NCBI GenBank assembly: GCA_033344775.1
Contig: JAWPMT010000004.1
Coordinates: 496,001 to 560,000 of the forward strand
DNA: 64,000 nucleotides
From: Cytophagales bacterium
GTDB lineage: Bacteria > Bacteroidota > Bacteroidia > Cytophagales > Cyclobacteriaceae
Direction of reading: 5' to 3'
Every line of letters begins with the position of its first letter. The stretch's first letter is position 1. The position numbers and the translations under genes are program-made. Under the pieces are notes generated by a model that ran no database searches, was not told the origin of the DNA, and saw only the letters and a program-made list of their open reading frames with translations. Shown piece by piece: positions 34,941 to 43,905 of this stretch.

Positions 34941-37442
34941 TCAATCCTTCAGCCTAAACTTCTCAAAGGCGGCGATCAACCTTTGGGTAATTTGCTCCAA
35001 CTCCTCTGAGCGTTTTTTGAACCCTGCCATGCCATTGGCCAGTTGTGTGGCTGATGTAGCCACCTCTTCGGTACCTGCTGCCGTTTGCTCAGCGATAATC
35101 ACCACAGACTCGGTGATACCCACTACATCCTGAATCGCCGCTTTTTGTTGGGTACTGGTCACATTGATGCCTTCGGTTAGCGCGAGTGTACCGTCGGTGG
35201 CTTCGGTAATGCCTTTAAATGCTTCTGAAGCTTCCTGCGATGCTTTAGCTCCCGCTTGAATGCGTTCGTTCATCATGAACAACACTTCTGTCGCTTCTTT
35301 GGAATCCGATTGCACATCTTCCACCAGGGAAGCAATGGATTTGACTGACTGGCGAGAGTCTTCGGCCAGTTTTCGAATCTCTTCCGCGACTACTGCAAAG
35401 CCCCGGCCAGCATCTCCGGCCTGCGCCGCTTCTATGGCCGCATTCAACGCCAAAAGATTGGTTTGGGCAGCAATATCTGTGATCACACTCAGTACCCTGG
35501 ATATCTCATTACTCCGCTCTACGAAGGCCCTGAAAGAGGCATTAGTTTTCATGGAAAAATTGGAAATATCTCCCATGTTTTCATTGACATTCGTAATAAG
35601 GCTAAGACCTTGTTGGCTCTTCTCCGCACTACTCTTGGCCGCTTCATTGATGTCTTGTACTTGCCCTTCCATCTCCTCTGAGGATCGCATGATTTGCTCA
35701 ATAAGTTGCGAAGATCGATCGATTTGATCCAGCTGACTTTTGGCACCATTGCTCATTTCGTGAATGGACTGGGCGATTTCTGAAGTGCTGCTATCCATTT
35801 CCAATCCATCACGAAGCATGATTTCAGCGGATCCTCGAATATCCTGCACTGCAGCAGTAGCTTCCGACAAAAGCAAGGTCAGGTTCTGTAGCCCCTGATT
35901 CAAGTTCCGCATCATTGCCCCAATGTCGCCATGCATGTCTTCATCAAGCCTTTCCGTCAAATCACCTTCTGCCATGAGGTGGGCAATGGTCTCTATCGAT
36001 TGGAACGGTTGGTGAAATGACGTCAACAAATTATTCATGGAATGAGTGAGTTCATGCCAGGCACCCAGTTTGTTAGTTGCCTCAATCCGTAAATTCAGGT
36101 CACCCTCTTCCGCAGCAGCGGACACGACCGTCTTCAATTCATTCAGCACATCGAGCAGGTTGTCGCGCATCTGAACCAACGACCGGCCCAGTTGATCATT
36201 CTTTCCCGAAATCTCAAAAGCACTCTCCATGTTACCATTGCCTATCTCTTCCGCAAATGCCGCTTTGCGGCTCAGCGCTTCCTGTAACGCATTTACTGAC
36301 CTGGAAGTCCTTCCCAATTCATCATTCCCGGCGATGACCAACCGGCTGCTATTGTCAATATTGCCCTTTGCCAGGTCATTGAGTAGTGATTCAGATCTAC
36401 GCAGGGAGTTTACAATGTGTCGAGTGATGAGTCCGATCACCAGGGTTAATGCGAGCAATCCTACCACACCTAATATGGAAGCATTTCGAATGATCACCCG
36501 GGCGTCTTTTTTGATTTCTGCCGCCGGAACTACGGTTCCTACGGTCCAGAAAGAATTGGAATTTCCGATAGGCACGTTCACAAAATTGGCGTAAGCTTCT
36601 GCCCCTAGATGGGCATCAAATTTCTCCAAAGGAACGGCCTCACCTTTAGATAAGCTTGACCTTACCTGAAGAATATCTTCGTCTTCAAATAAGCTCAATT
36701 GATCCACATATTTGTTGATGTATGACTCATCTGGGTGTGCGACTATCCTTCCAAGGTCAGAAATGACAATCGCATAGCCTCTTTCGAAAGTTTCGAATGA
36801 AGTGGTGCTCTGATAGCGATCAATGGAAAAGTCAAAGCCAACCTGGCCTAAATACTGGTCTCCCTTTTGGATAGGACTCACAATGCTCGTTCCCAGATCG
36901 TCGGGAAAAGCGACCGGATTGTACAAATAAGGTTCCGCGGCCCCTTCTGTTCTGCTTTCGCGAATGACATAATAGAAGTTCTCAGGATCAAAACTTTCAA
37001 CATCCGTAGTATCCTGAAATTCTGCTATCGCTCCGGTTGCATCCATCACATAGGCGTGCCTTTCGCGGCCAAAATCATTCTGCCAATTTGGGTCCAGTAC
37101 ACTCATCTCCCAACTGATCCACACCAACCTCAACTCAGGATCACTCTCCTGGACTTTTTGTAGCAATTGTCGTTCGTTAGCAAGGCGCTCGACACCTGAT
37201 AATTCTACATAATCTTCAATGAGCTTAGACATGGCTCCTGACAAAGAGAGGTACCCTTCAAAATCTGCCTGGATCAAGCGTGCTTTTTCTCTTGATCCCA
37301 GGTCTGTGAGCTTTTGTGCATTCTCAACTGAGTTTTGGCTCATCACGCGGCCAACATATATGACTGAAGCTGTATAGGTGATCAATGCTACTCCCAGAAT
37401 CGGGACCAACATTTTCAGACGGATGGACAATCCTTTTAGCAT
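34941..37442 (-). CDS. Methyl-accepting chemotaxis-type receptor
   Basis: 833 residues. First membrane helix (about 8-30), a periplasmic double-Cache-like sensor (about 35-325), second helix (about 331-351), HAMP-type linkers up to about residue 540, then the signalling hairpin. Its tip reads [21 protein letters not shown] followed by [18 protein letters not shown]. Cache sensors usually bind small organic ligands. No che genes or flagellar genes are in the window; in a gliding or non-motile bacterium it may feed another output. Downstream of the fusion kinase on the same strand, with 143 bases between. Confidence 0.93.
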   Translation of the reverse strand: MLKGLSIRLKMLVPILGVALITYTASVIYVGRVMSQNSVENAQKLTDLGSREKARLIQADFEGYLSLSGAMSKLIEDYVELSGVERLANERQLLQKVQESDPELRLVWISWEMSVLDPNWQNDFGRERHAYVMDATGAIAEFQDTTDVESFDPENFYYVIRESRTEGAAEPYLYNPVAFPDDLGTSIVSPIQKGDQYLGQVGFDFSIDRYQSTTSFETFERGYAIVISDLGRIVAHPDESYINKYVDQLSLFEDEDILQVRSSLSKGEAVPLEKFDAHLGAEAYANFVNVPIGNSNSFWTVGTVVPAAEIKKDARVIIRNASILGVVGLLALTLVIGLITRHIVNSLRRSESLLNDLAKGNIDNSSRLVIAGNDELGRTSRSVNALQEALSRKAAFAEEIGNGNMESAFEISGKNDQLGRSLVQMRDNLLDVLNELKTVVSAAAEEGDLNLRIEATNKLGAWHELTHSMNNLLTSFHQPFQSIETIAHLMAEGDLTERLDEDMHGDIGAMMRNLNQGLQNLTLLLSEATAAVQDIRGSAEIMLRDGLEMDSSTSEIAQSIHEMSNGAKSQLDQIDRSSQLIEQIMRSSEEMEGQVQDINEAAKSSAEKSQQGLSLITNVNENMGDISNFSMKTNASFRAFVERSNEISRVLSVITDIAAQTNLLALNAAIEAAQAGDAGRGFAVVAEEIRKLAEDSRQSVKSIASLVEDVQSDSKEATEVLFMMNERIQAGAKASQEASEAFKGITEATDGTLALTEGINVTSTQQKAAIQDVVGITESVVIIAEQTAAGTEEVATSATQLANGMAGFKKRSEELEQITQRLIAAFEKFRLKD

Positions 37443-37585
37443 AGGATGGTGGTAGTACTTTTGGTCTTTGACAACTACAAACTAACAACTAGTCTATTAA
37501 AAGCACTGATGAACACCCGCATAATTTTTGATAAATCAGCACTTCATGAATATTAGGCGACATTACCGGTGTACCTAAGTACGGG

Positions 37586-39565
37586 CTACACTCCCGCCAA
37601 AAACTGATCTAACCCCTGATTTTTAGCCAGATTGAGCTTTTTACGGATACGATAACGTCGTGTCTCAACGCCACGGACCGAAAGGTTCAGTTTTTGGGCA
37701 ATGTCTTTTGTCGTCACCTGCATCTTGAGATAAGCCAACAGCTTGATCTCTTCGGTTGACAATTCGGGATAATTACCTTTCAGGTTCTTGAAAAAATCGG
37801 TATGGATCATTTCGAAATGTTCTTCGAATGATTTCCAGGAATCTGTATTCAGATTGGATTCGATCTTACGGGACAGTCTTTCCAGACGGGTACGGGTCTT
37901 GTCGTCCAGCTGCTTCGAAAGGTCTTTCAATTCTTTACGGATCTCTCCTAAAAAATCATCCTTGGATTGTAATTTCAAATTGGTGGTGGCCAATTGCTTT
38001 TCCCGATCTGAAATCAATTTCTCCTGGGTCAGGATCTGATTTTTCAAAGAATCCGTAGACGCTTTTGGACCACTTTGAGAAGGACTCAATACATTTCCCA
38101 AACAAGACTCCCAAAAATTGTAAGCCTGACTCACCAGCGCTTTGTTAAGCCTTGGTTCGTAGATCTTTTCGGTCGTGACCCCCATCATGGCTTCTTCCAG
38201 ACTGCTAAACGCCCCGATACCGACACCCGCCGCTCGGGCGGCACCAATGGCCCCGGTACTGTCCACCATTTCGATATGACAATCCAGCATGGTGGCAATG
38301 GTTGAAGCAAAAACTTCTGATTGGAACATGTTATCATTCCCAACCCGAAGTACATCTACGTTGAGACCTAGCTCTTTCAGAACGTTGATGCCCCGAACAA
38401 AGGAAAAGGCAACCCCTTCCAGCGCCGCACGATATAAATGCGCACGGTTATGCCGAGTAAACTCAATGTTGAAAATGTGGGAATTAACATTTCTGTTCTC
38501 AAACATCCTTTCGGCACCATTGCCAAATGGCAGGATACACAGGCCATCACTCCCAATCGGCACAGTAGATACCATGCGCTCCATGTCTGTATAATTCCGG
38601 TCTCCACGTGCTACCTGATGTTTCATCCAACTGTATTGAATACCCGCCCCATTGAGACACAACAGCACACCAATACGATCATGATTGGTCTCATAGTTGA
38701 CGTGAGCAAAGGAATTGACACGTGATTTCTTGTCGTAAATGGGTCGATCCACCACGCCATATACCACCCCTGAGGTACCACTAGTGGCTGCGATTTCATT
38801 TGGTTTCAGGACATTCAAAGCAAGGGCATTACAGGGTTGGTCTCCTGCCCGGAAGGTTACAAGCGTCCCTGCTTTTAGTCCCAACATATCAGCTGCCATC
38901 TGGCTGAGCATCCCCTGTTCACCGAGGATTGGCACCTGCTCAGGAATCAGATCACGATCAAAATCGTAATAATCCAGCACCTCATTTGATACGCCAGTTT
39001 GTTGAAAATCCCAAAAGATCCCTTCGGATAGGCCGGCAGAAGTAGTTCGGCATTCTTCCGTCAGTTTCATGGCGATGTAATCCCCGGGAAGCATGAATTT
39101 GTCTGTCTTCTGATAGATATCTGGCTCATTGTCCTTGACCCATTTCAGCTTGGAGGCTGTAAAATTCCCTGGTGCATTCAGGAGGTTTTCAAAACAATAG
39201 TCCGCTCCCATCTCATCCAGGGCTTTTTTCCCGATCTCTACCCCACGGCTATCACACCAGATGATCGAAGGGCGCAATACGTGTTTGTCTTTATCTACAA
39301 GTACAAGTCCATGCATCTGATAGGAAAGTCCAATGCCACGGATCTCTTTGCCGTTTACGCCGGTATCAGTCAACAGCTTTCGAGTAGCATAGATTAGGTC
39401 CTGCCACCAGATTTCGGGTTGTTGTTCCGCCCAGCCGCTCTGACGGGAGATCATGTCCATTTCCGATTCCGGATAGCTCGTCACTCCGATGGTCTGATTT
39501 TTAGCCGCATCAAAAATGGCTGCCTTTATTGAAGAACTCCCTATGTCATACCCTATCAACAACAC
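37586..39565 (-). CDS. Xylulokinase fused to coiled coil and LuxR-type HTH
   Basis: 659 residues in one uninterrupted frame from a GTG start. Residues 1 to about 495 are a full FGGY xylulokinase, closely similar to XylB: DIGSSSIKAAIFD (7-19), SYQMHGLVLVDKDKH and catalytic Asp242 in FRAGDQPCNAL are all kept. Residues about 504-597 are a coiled-coil linker (REKQLATTNLKLQSKDDFL). Residues 598-659 are a GerE/LuxR-type HTH: LSTEEIKLLAYLKMQVTTKD, then IAQKLNLSVRGVETRRYRIR, as found at the end of Bacteroidota TPR-LuxR regulators. The arrangement suggests a xylulose-sensing transcription factor, or a kinase that also regulates. Its own promoter carries the tandem TACGTCA motif shared with the xylBA/GH43 region, so autoregulation is likely. 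Confidence 0.93.
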   Translation of the reverse strand: MLLIGYDIGSSSIKAAIFDAAKNQTIGVTSYPESEMDMISRQSGWAEQQPEIWWQDLIYATRKLLTDTGVNGKEIRGIGLSYQMHGLVLVDKDKHVLRPSIIWCDSRGVEIGKKALDEMGADYCFENLLNAPGNFTASKLKWVKDNEPDIYQKTDKFMLPGDYIAMKLTEECRTTSAGLSEGIFWDFQQTGVSNEVLDYYDFDRDLIPEQVPILGEQGMLSQMAADMLGLKAGTLVTFRAGDQPCNALALNVLKPNEIAATSGTSGVVYGVVDRPIYDKKSRVNSFAHVNYETNHDRIGVLLCLNGAGIQYSWMKHQVARGDRNYTDMERMVSTVPIGSDGLCILPFGNGAERMFENRNVNSHIFNIEFTRHNRAHLYRAALEGVAFSFVRGINVLKELGLNVDVLRVGNDNMFQSEVFASTIATMLDCHIEMVDSTGAIGAARAAGVGIGAFSSLEEAMMGVTTEKIYEPRLNKALVSQAYNFWESCLGNVLSPSQSGPKASTDSLKNQILTQEKLISDREKQLATTNLKLQSKDDFLGEIRKELKDLSKQLDDKTRTRLERLSRKIESNLNTDSWKSFEEHFEMIHTDFFKNLKGNYPELSTEEIKLLAYLKMQVTTKDIAQKLNLSVRGVETRRYRIRKKLNLAKNQGLDQFLAGV

Positions 39566-39586
39566 GACGCAATTGCTTTTTAAAAT

Positions 39587-39604
39587 TACGTCAATGATAC
39601 GTCA
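39587..39604 (+). promoter_or_regulatory. Tandem operator TACGTCAATNNTACGTCA (fusion-gene copy)
   Basis: TACGTCAATGATACGTCA, 22 bases before the GTG start of the kinase-HTH gene. The heptamers are 11 bases apart, as at 28077-28094. A near -7 box, TAATTTTA (39588-39581 on the minus strand), touches it, so a bound protein would cover the core promoter. Confidence 0.7.
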
Positions 39605-39881
39605 GTATATTGAAAATCCCGGCCAATATTAGATGATTGTGACATTTATTGATCTCAATGGGTTCCAGCAAACATCACTTTATCCGTCATTCCCGGGATC
39701 ACAACGGGATCAAGAACACTACCACAATTTTCAGTTGATCGTACCGTGCCTCGACCGGCAGGCGGGCGGGAATCTCAAACAAAAGGAATACCTGCTAATA
39801 AATCTTGAGATTCCGGCACATCGATCTTGGAATGTAAAGAAATCTAAATACCATAGCGATGGCCGGAATGACGCCAAAGAT
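39605..39881. other. Intergenic region with a repeat element
   Basis: No gene seen. Most of it is the inverted-repeat element at 39685-39873. Confidence 0.5.
39685..39873. repeat. Intergenic inverted-repeat element, family 2 (copy C)
   Basis: Ends CGTCATTCCCG and CCGGAATGACG are inverted copies. Inside, GCGGGAATCTCAAA is answered by TTGAGATTCC. The same ends and inner pair are found at 56488-56599. Confidence 0.6.
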
Positions 39882-40586
39882 CTAAACACGCTCCTCTACC
39901 ACTTCATTGGTCGGAAAGTAGTATTTCATGTTTCGGTAGATGGCTGTATCAGTGATCTCCGCTGGTGTTCCGTTCGGCATGGCGCGAAAATTGGTTGACA
40001 AACGATAAGCGCCTGTCACGGGTAACACACTGTGCCAATAATGTCCATGTAACAGCTCCAAATCACCTTTTTTCGGCAGTAGTACAGTCTGGTCACAAAA
40101 CACTTCATTGGGGTCACCCACCGTAATGATCCCTCGTTTATGAGAGCCCGGCACGACTACCACCTGGCCACAAATTGCTTCGGAGATTTCATGCGTGTAG
40201 ACCAAACGATTCAGATTGAACTGGCTGGAATCATCGGGTGGTGAGTCATGATGCCACACCTGACCTGCGGTGCCTTGCTTGGAAAACATGGACATACAAT
40301 AGAGGCTATTCCAGCCATTGCCAAGAATGGCTTGGGTCAATTGATTGAGTCCCGAATGTTCTTCTATTGCTCGGAACTCCTCCACTCCTTCCCGCAAGGG
40401 AAACCAGGGCACAATCTCACAATTGGATGCTTTGATGAACTCGTCGGTATGTTCTCAATCCGGGTTCATTCCAAAATGCGCCAGACAGGTGCGATTGATG
40501 CGGGTCATCAATTCGTCATCAAAAAAAGCGGGGATATGCAAGTAACCTTGCTCTTTAAAGTCCTTTGCCAACAAAGCGTAATCCAT
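39882..40586 (-). pseudogene. PhyH-like dioxygenase interrupted by one in-frame TGA
   Basis: Read as one frame from the ATG at 40586, the gene has 234 sense codons and a single internal stop, TGA at 40457-40455, after MNPD (codon 44) and before EHTDEFIKAS. The rest is intact: the iron ligands HxD are in QVWHHDSPPDD, the distal His in HGHYWHSVLP and the 2-oxoglutarate Arg in YRLSTNFRA, as in the phytanoyl-CoA dioxygenase family of Fe(II)/2-oxoglutarate enzymes. A TGG-to-TGA change is the simplest explanation. A GTG at 40412 could restart translation with the active site complete. The divergent neighbour has the same kind of defect. Confidence 0.75.
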
Positions 40587-40735
40587 GCGTTCAATAGTTT
40601 GTTCACAAATGTGTCTCGCTTTTTTCCAAATACACCTCAATCACCTACGACATGTTTACTTCAACTGGCTTTCATCACTACGTCAAGGCCATTTGGATAC
40701 CTATTCTTGATGAAATATGAATGAGTTTTGATCCT

Positions 40736-41695
40736 ATGGAAAAGATCAAATGAGGCATACTCGGTCCGGGCATCATCACACACGAATTTGTGCAGGATTT
40801 CGCACACGTGACCAATGGCATCGTTCATTCAGTGGCATCTCGTTCTGCTGAACGTGCTTCAACATTTGCTAGTACATATGGCATTCCTCATGCTTATGAC
40901 AACTACGAACAGCTTTATCAGGACCAGGATATCGATGCGATCTACATCGCCACGCCGCATACCTTTCATTTTGAGCAGAGCAAAAGCGCCATGGAAGCAG
41001 GCAAAGCTGTCCTTTGTGAAAAGCCCTTGACAGAAGAACCTGATTCCTCCAAAAAGCTGATCCATTTGGCCCAATCCCAAGGCTTGTACCTCATGGAAGG
41101 TATGTGGACGTATTTCCTGCCTGCGATCCGAACAGCAAAATCCTGGGTAGAAGAAGGACGAATTGGTGCCGTGCTTCATGATCGTTCCAGCTTTGGTTAT
41201 CCGGTGCCCTATGCTGAAAATAGCCGATATTATAGCCCGGACCTGGCAGGTGGCTGCTTGTTGGACATGGGCATCTACAACGTGGCCATGGCACATCTTT
41301 TCATCGGAAAGGACATACAAACCATTCATACCCAGATGCATCATGCGCCCACTGGAGTAGATAATGACGTTCTCTCGCAGATCAACTATGGAGAGGTGTC
41401 CGCTATCCTACATTCGTCATTTCGTTGCAAGCTGCACAATCATCTGTATATCATCGGAGAAAAGGGCTACATCGACATCCACGACATCTGGCGTGCCCGT
41501 GGCTGCGTGCTTTACGAAGGGGAGCGAGTGATCGACACTTTTGACGATCAGCGAAAAGGCAATGGATTTGAATACCAGATCGAAGCAGTCAACAATGATC
41601 TGCTTGCCGGTAAAACCGAATCAGAAGTCGTCACGCACGAGACGAGTCTTGCTTTTCAGGAAGTGATTGAGAGGATGAGGGAGTGGGCTATTTAA
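40736..41695 (+). pseudogene. Gfo/Idh/MocA oxidoreductase interrupted by one in-frame TGA
   Basis: From the ATG at 40736 the frame reads MEKIK, TGA (40751-40753), GILGPGIITHEFVQDF and on to 41695, 319 codons. Family members usually begin with a W-G-I-L-G-x-G strand, so the TGA stands exactly where Trp (TGG) is expected. The remainder is whole: the EKP motif is in VLCEKPLTEEP and the catalytic-region segment is GGCLLDMGIYNVAMA. These enzymes are NAD(P)-dependent sugar or cyclitol dehydrogenases. Starting at the GTG at 40790 would lose the nucleotide-binding loop. It is either a pseudogene, a readthrough gene or a sequencing error. Confidence 0.75.
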
Positions 41696-41993
41696 GTGTC
41701 TCAGCGAGACGCTAAGACCAGTGAGGGAGGAGGCATTGCAAATGCGGCATAAGAAGCAGCCACCCGCCTTGCCGAGGCAGGCAATACAATTGTGCCTGAG
41801 CCGGGGCAGGCAATGCAATAGCTACAGAGCATGCCTTCTGAAAATTATTAGGATAGGCGCAGCTTCAATCCCTATTCGAATAAAGAACCCAGGCATCAAC
41901 AACATAAGCGTTTTCCCACGCTGATTTTCAATTTATCTATCCACACATAATCCATTAGAAAAGTGACTTACGTAGATGCTAGAAAGACAATAA
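41696..41993. repeat. Intergenic region with short direct and inverted repeats
   Basis: GGCAGGCAATACAAT (41776-41790) and GGCAGGCAATGCAAT (41805-41819) are near-identical with start points 29 bases apart, next to an inverted GCCTTGCCGAGGCAGGC block and a GTCTCAGCGAGAC palindrome near 41698. No gene seen. Confidence 0.45.
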
Positions 41994-42884
41994 ATGAAAA
42001 TCAATCTTCACGTGGAACAACGGAAGAAGGTCATGGCTCTTCTCACCATCACTGTTCCTCTTTTCTTTACGATCATCGCGATTTTCAGGGCCTTTACACA
42101 AGGAGTTTCACTGGTCACAATAGGTGCGGCGTTAGTAGCTTATACGCTCACCGCCGCAGGGCTTGAAATCGGTTATCATCGACTTTTCTCTCATAAATCA
42201 TTTAAAGCAAAAAAGTGGTTGGAATCCATTTTGCTCATTCTGGGAACAGCAGGAGGACAAGGGCCCGTCTTTTATTGGGTCTCCTATCATCGGACACATC
42301 ACCGACACACCGACGAGCATGGTGACCCACACTCACCGCATGCACCGTTCAAAGCACAGGGAAAACAGGGACTCCTTCATGCACACTTTGGATGGCTGCT
42401 GTCGGTCTCAATCAATGAAGGCACCTCTCCTATTCGTGACCTTCAAAAAGAAAAACACATCAGAAGTATCAACAGGAATTATCTCCTAATTTTCGTCCTG
42501 ACACTCATTGCACCGGCAATAATTATGTTTCCATTCACCGACGGAACCACTGCAGCATTCGTCGACCTTATTCTATGGGCAGGCTTTGTTAAGGTTGCCT
42601 TTGCTCAACACACCGTTTGGGCCATCAATTCTCTTTGCCACCGTTTCGGAAAAAAGTCATTTCTCACCAGGGATAATAGTACGAATATCGGTCTGATCTC
42701 CCTTTTGATGTGGGGAGCGGGATGGCACAACAATCACCATGCATTTCCTTATTCCTACCACCTGCAAATGAAAAAACATCATTTGGACCCAGGCAGGTGG
42801 TTACTGGAGTTTTTCGCCGCCTTAGGCTGGGTCTGGGACCTGAAATCACCTAGCGCTACACAAATCCAATCAAAGACGATCTAA
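41994..42884 (+). CDS. Acyl-CoA/acyl-lipid delta-9-type desaturase
   Basis: 296 residues, integral membrane diiron desaturase. The three histidine boxes are HRLFSH (about 62-67), HRTHHRHTDEHGDPHSP (about 99-115) and HNNHHAFPYSYH (about 243-254). Two pairs of membrane helices flank them. It introduces a cis double bond into a fatty acyl chain. It is ten bases before the methyltransferase gene and starts a three-gene unit with another desaturase at its end. Confidence 0.92.
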   Translation: MKINLHVEQRKKVMALLTITVPLFFTIIAIFRAFTQGVSLVTIGAALVAYTLTAAGLEIGYHRLFSHKSFKAKKWLESILLILGTAGGQGPVFYWVSYHRTHHRHTDEHGDPHSPHAPFKAQGKQGLLHAHFGWLLSVSINEGTSPIRDLQKEKHIRSINRNYLLIFVLTLIAPAIIMFPFTDGTTAAFVDLILWAGFVKVAFAQHTVWAINSLCHRFGKKSFLTRDNSTNIGLISLLMWGAGWHNNHHAFPYSYHLQMKKHHLDPGRWLLEFFAALGWVWDLKSPSATQIQSKTI

Positions 42885-42894
42885 TACATAAGCT

Positions 42895-43905
42895 ATGAAT
42901 CATCCAACCATGTCTCTGCAAGATTCTGTTCAGGAAATTGAAGACTATCTTAAACTCCTTCAGGAAAAACTAAGCAACCCTGCCGGCCTCAGTACTGATA
43001 AGGATTACATTGCTTTTGCTAAGGCACTGATCCCAATCTGGATGCCAACCTATCGTCAGTTCGAGAAGATAGCCAGTGAAAAACCCCTCAACCAAGAAGA
43101 GATCAATCAAGTAAGAACGGTGTTGCATCCCCTGTTGCTCAATGCTCCATTTGTAGCACGCGCGTTCAAAAAGCCCCGAGGGTACGCGGGTGATTATGAG
43201 ATGATGAACATGATCCTGAAGCCTGCTCCGCTAGGAAATTCACCTTTCGAAAAAGTGGTGCATTTACTGAATGTGCTTCCCGGAATACCTCAATCAGTTC
43301 GAAATCGCAGTGACAGGATGCTGTCCTATATTCAGGAATCCCATCAAAAATCATCGCAGACCACTCGAATCTTATCACTTGCTTGTGGGCCTGCCTGGGA
43401 ATTGGAACGTTTCTTAACTACTCAACCAGAAGGCCCTATTGAAATTCTATTGATTGATCATGATCCTGAAGCGCTGGAATTTGCCTCCAGGCAATTGAAT
43501 CAGGTAGCTGACCAACATCAATTGGATGTGCATGTTGAAACGGCCGAAGCGTCCCTATTAAGTTTGCTACGCTACAATCGATCAGGCAATGCCTTTTTTA
43601 AAAAGGATTACTTTGACCTGGTTTACAGTGCGGGTATCATGGACTACCTAAAAGATAATATCTGCAAGGAACTCATTCAGTATTTGTGGCAATTCCTTCG
43701 AAAAGATGGGATGTTCTTCACGACAAACATGCACCCTTCCAATCCTGAGAAAGCATGGATGAATGTCATCTTTGACTGGCCCTTGATATACAGAGACTTC
43801 CTATGCTTCGAACAGCTTTCTCCTTATGAGCATACAGAGGTCTTTGCTGATGACACAGGAATCAACTTGTTCATGACCATGAAAAAAAACAACGTTCATG
43901 AGTGA
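42895..43905 (+). CDS. PhcB-like SAM-dependent methyltransferase
   Basis: 336 residues. A helical N-terminal domain with PFVARAFKKPRGYAGDYEMMN (about 83-103) is joined to a class I methyltransferase domain: motif I RILSLACGPAWELERFL (about 159-175), acidic residue in EILLIDHDPEAL, and YFDLVYSAGIMDYL. The KPRGYAGDYEMM block is what I remember from proteins annotated as 3-hydroxypalmitate methyl ester (EF) synthase, PhcB-like. The place between two fatty-acid desaturase genes (10-base gap, 8-base overlap) supports a fatty-acyl substrate. The product could be an unsaturated fatty-acid methyl ester or another methylated lipid; this is not proven. Confidence 0.65.
   Translation: MNHPTMSLQDSVQEIEDYLKLLQEKLSNPAGLSTDKDYIAFAKALIPIWMPTYRQFEKIASEKPLNQEEINQVRTVLHPLLLNAPFVARAFKKPRGYAGDYEMMNMILKPAPLGNSPFEKVVHLLNVLPGIPQSVRNRSDRMLSYIQESHQKSSQTTRILSLACGPAWELERFLTTQPEGPIEILLIDHDPEALEFASRQLNQVADQHQLDVHVETAEASLLSLLRYNRSGNAFFKKDYFDLVYSAGIMDYLKDNICKELIQYLWQFLRKDGMFFTTNMHPSNPEKAWMNVIFDWPLIYRDFLCFEQLSPYEHTEVFADDTGINLFMTMKKNNVHE

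Noticed and set aside
40455-40753. UGA read as selenocysteine or a changed genetic code
   Set aside because: The neighbours do not resemble selenoproteins, no SECIS-like hairpin is evident directly after either TGA, and TGA ends several intact genes in the window.
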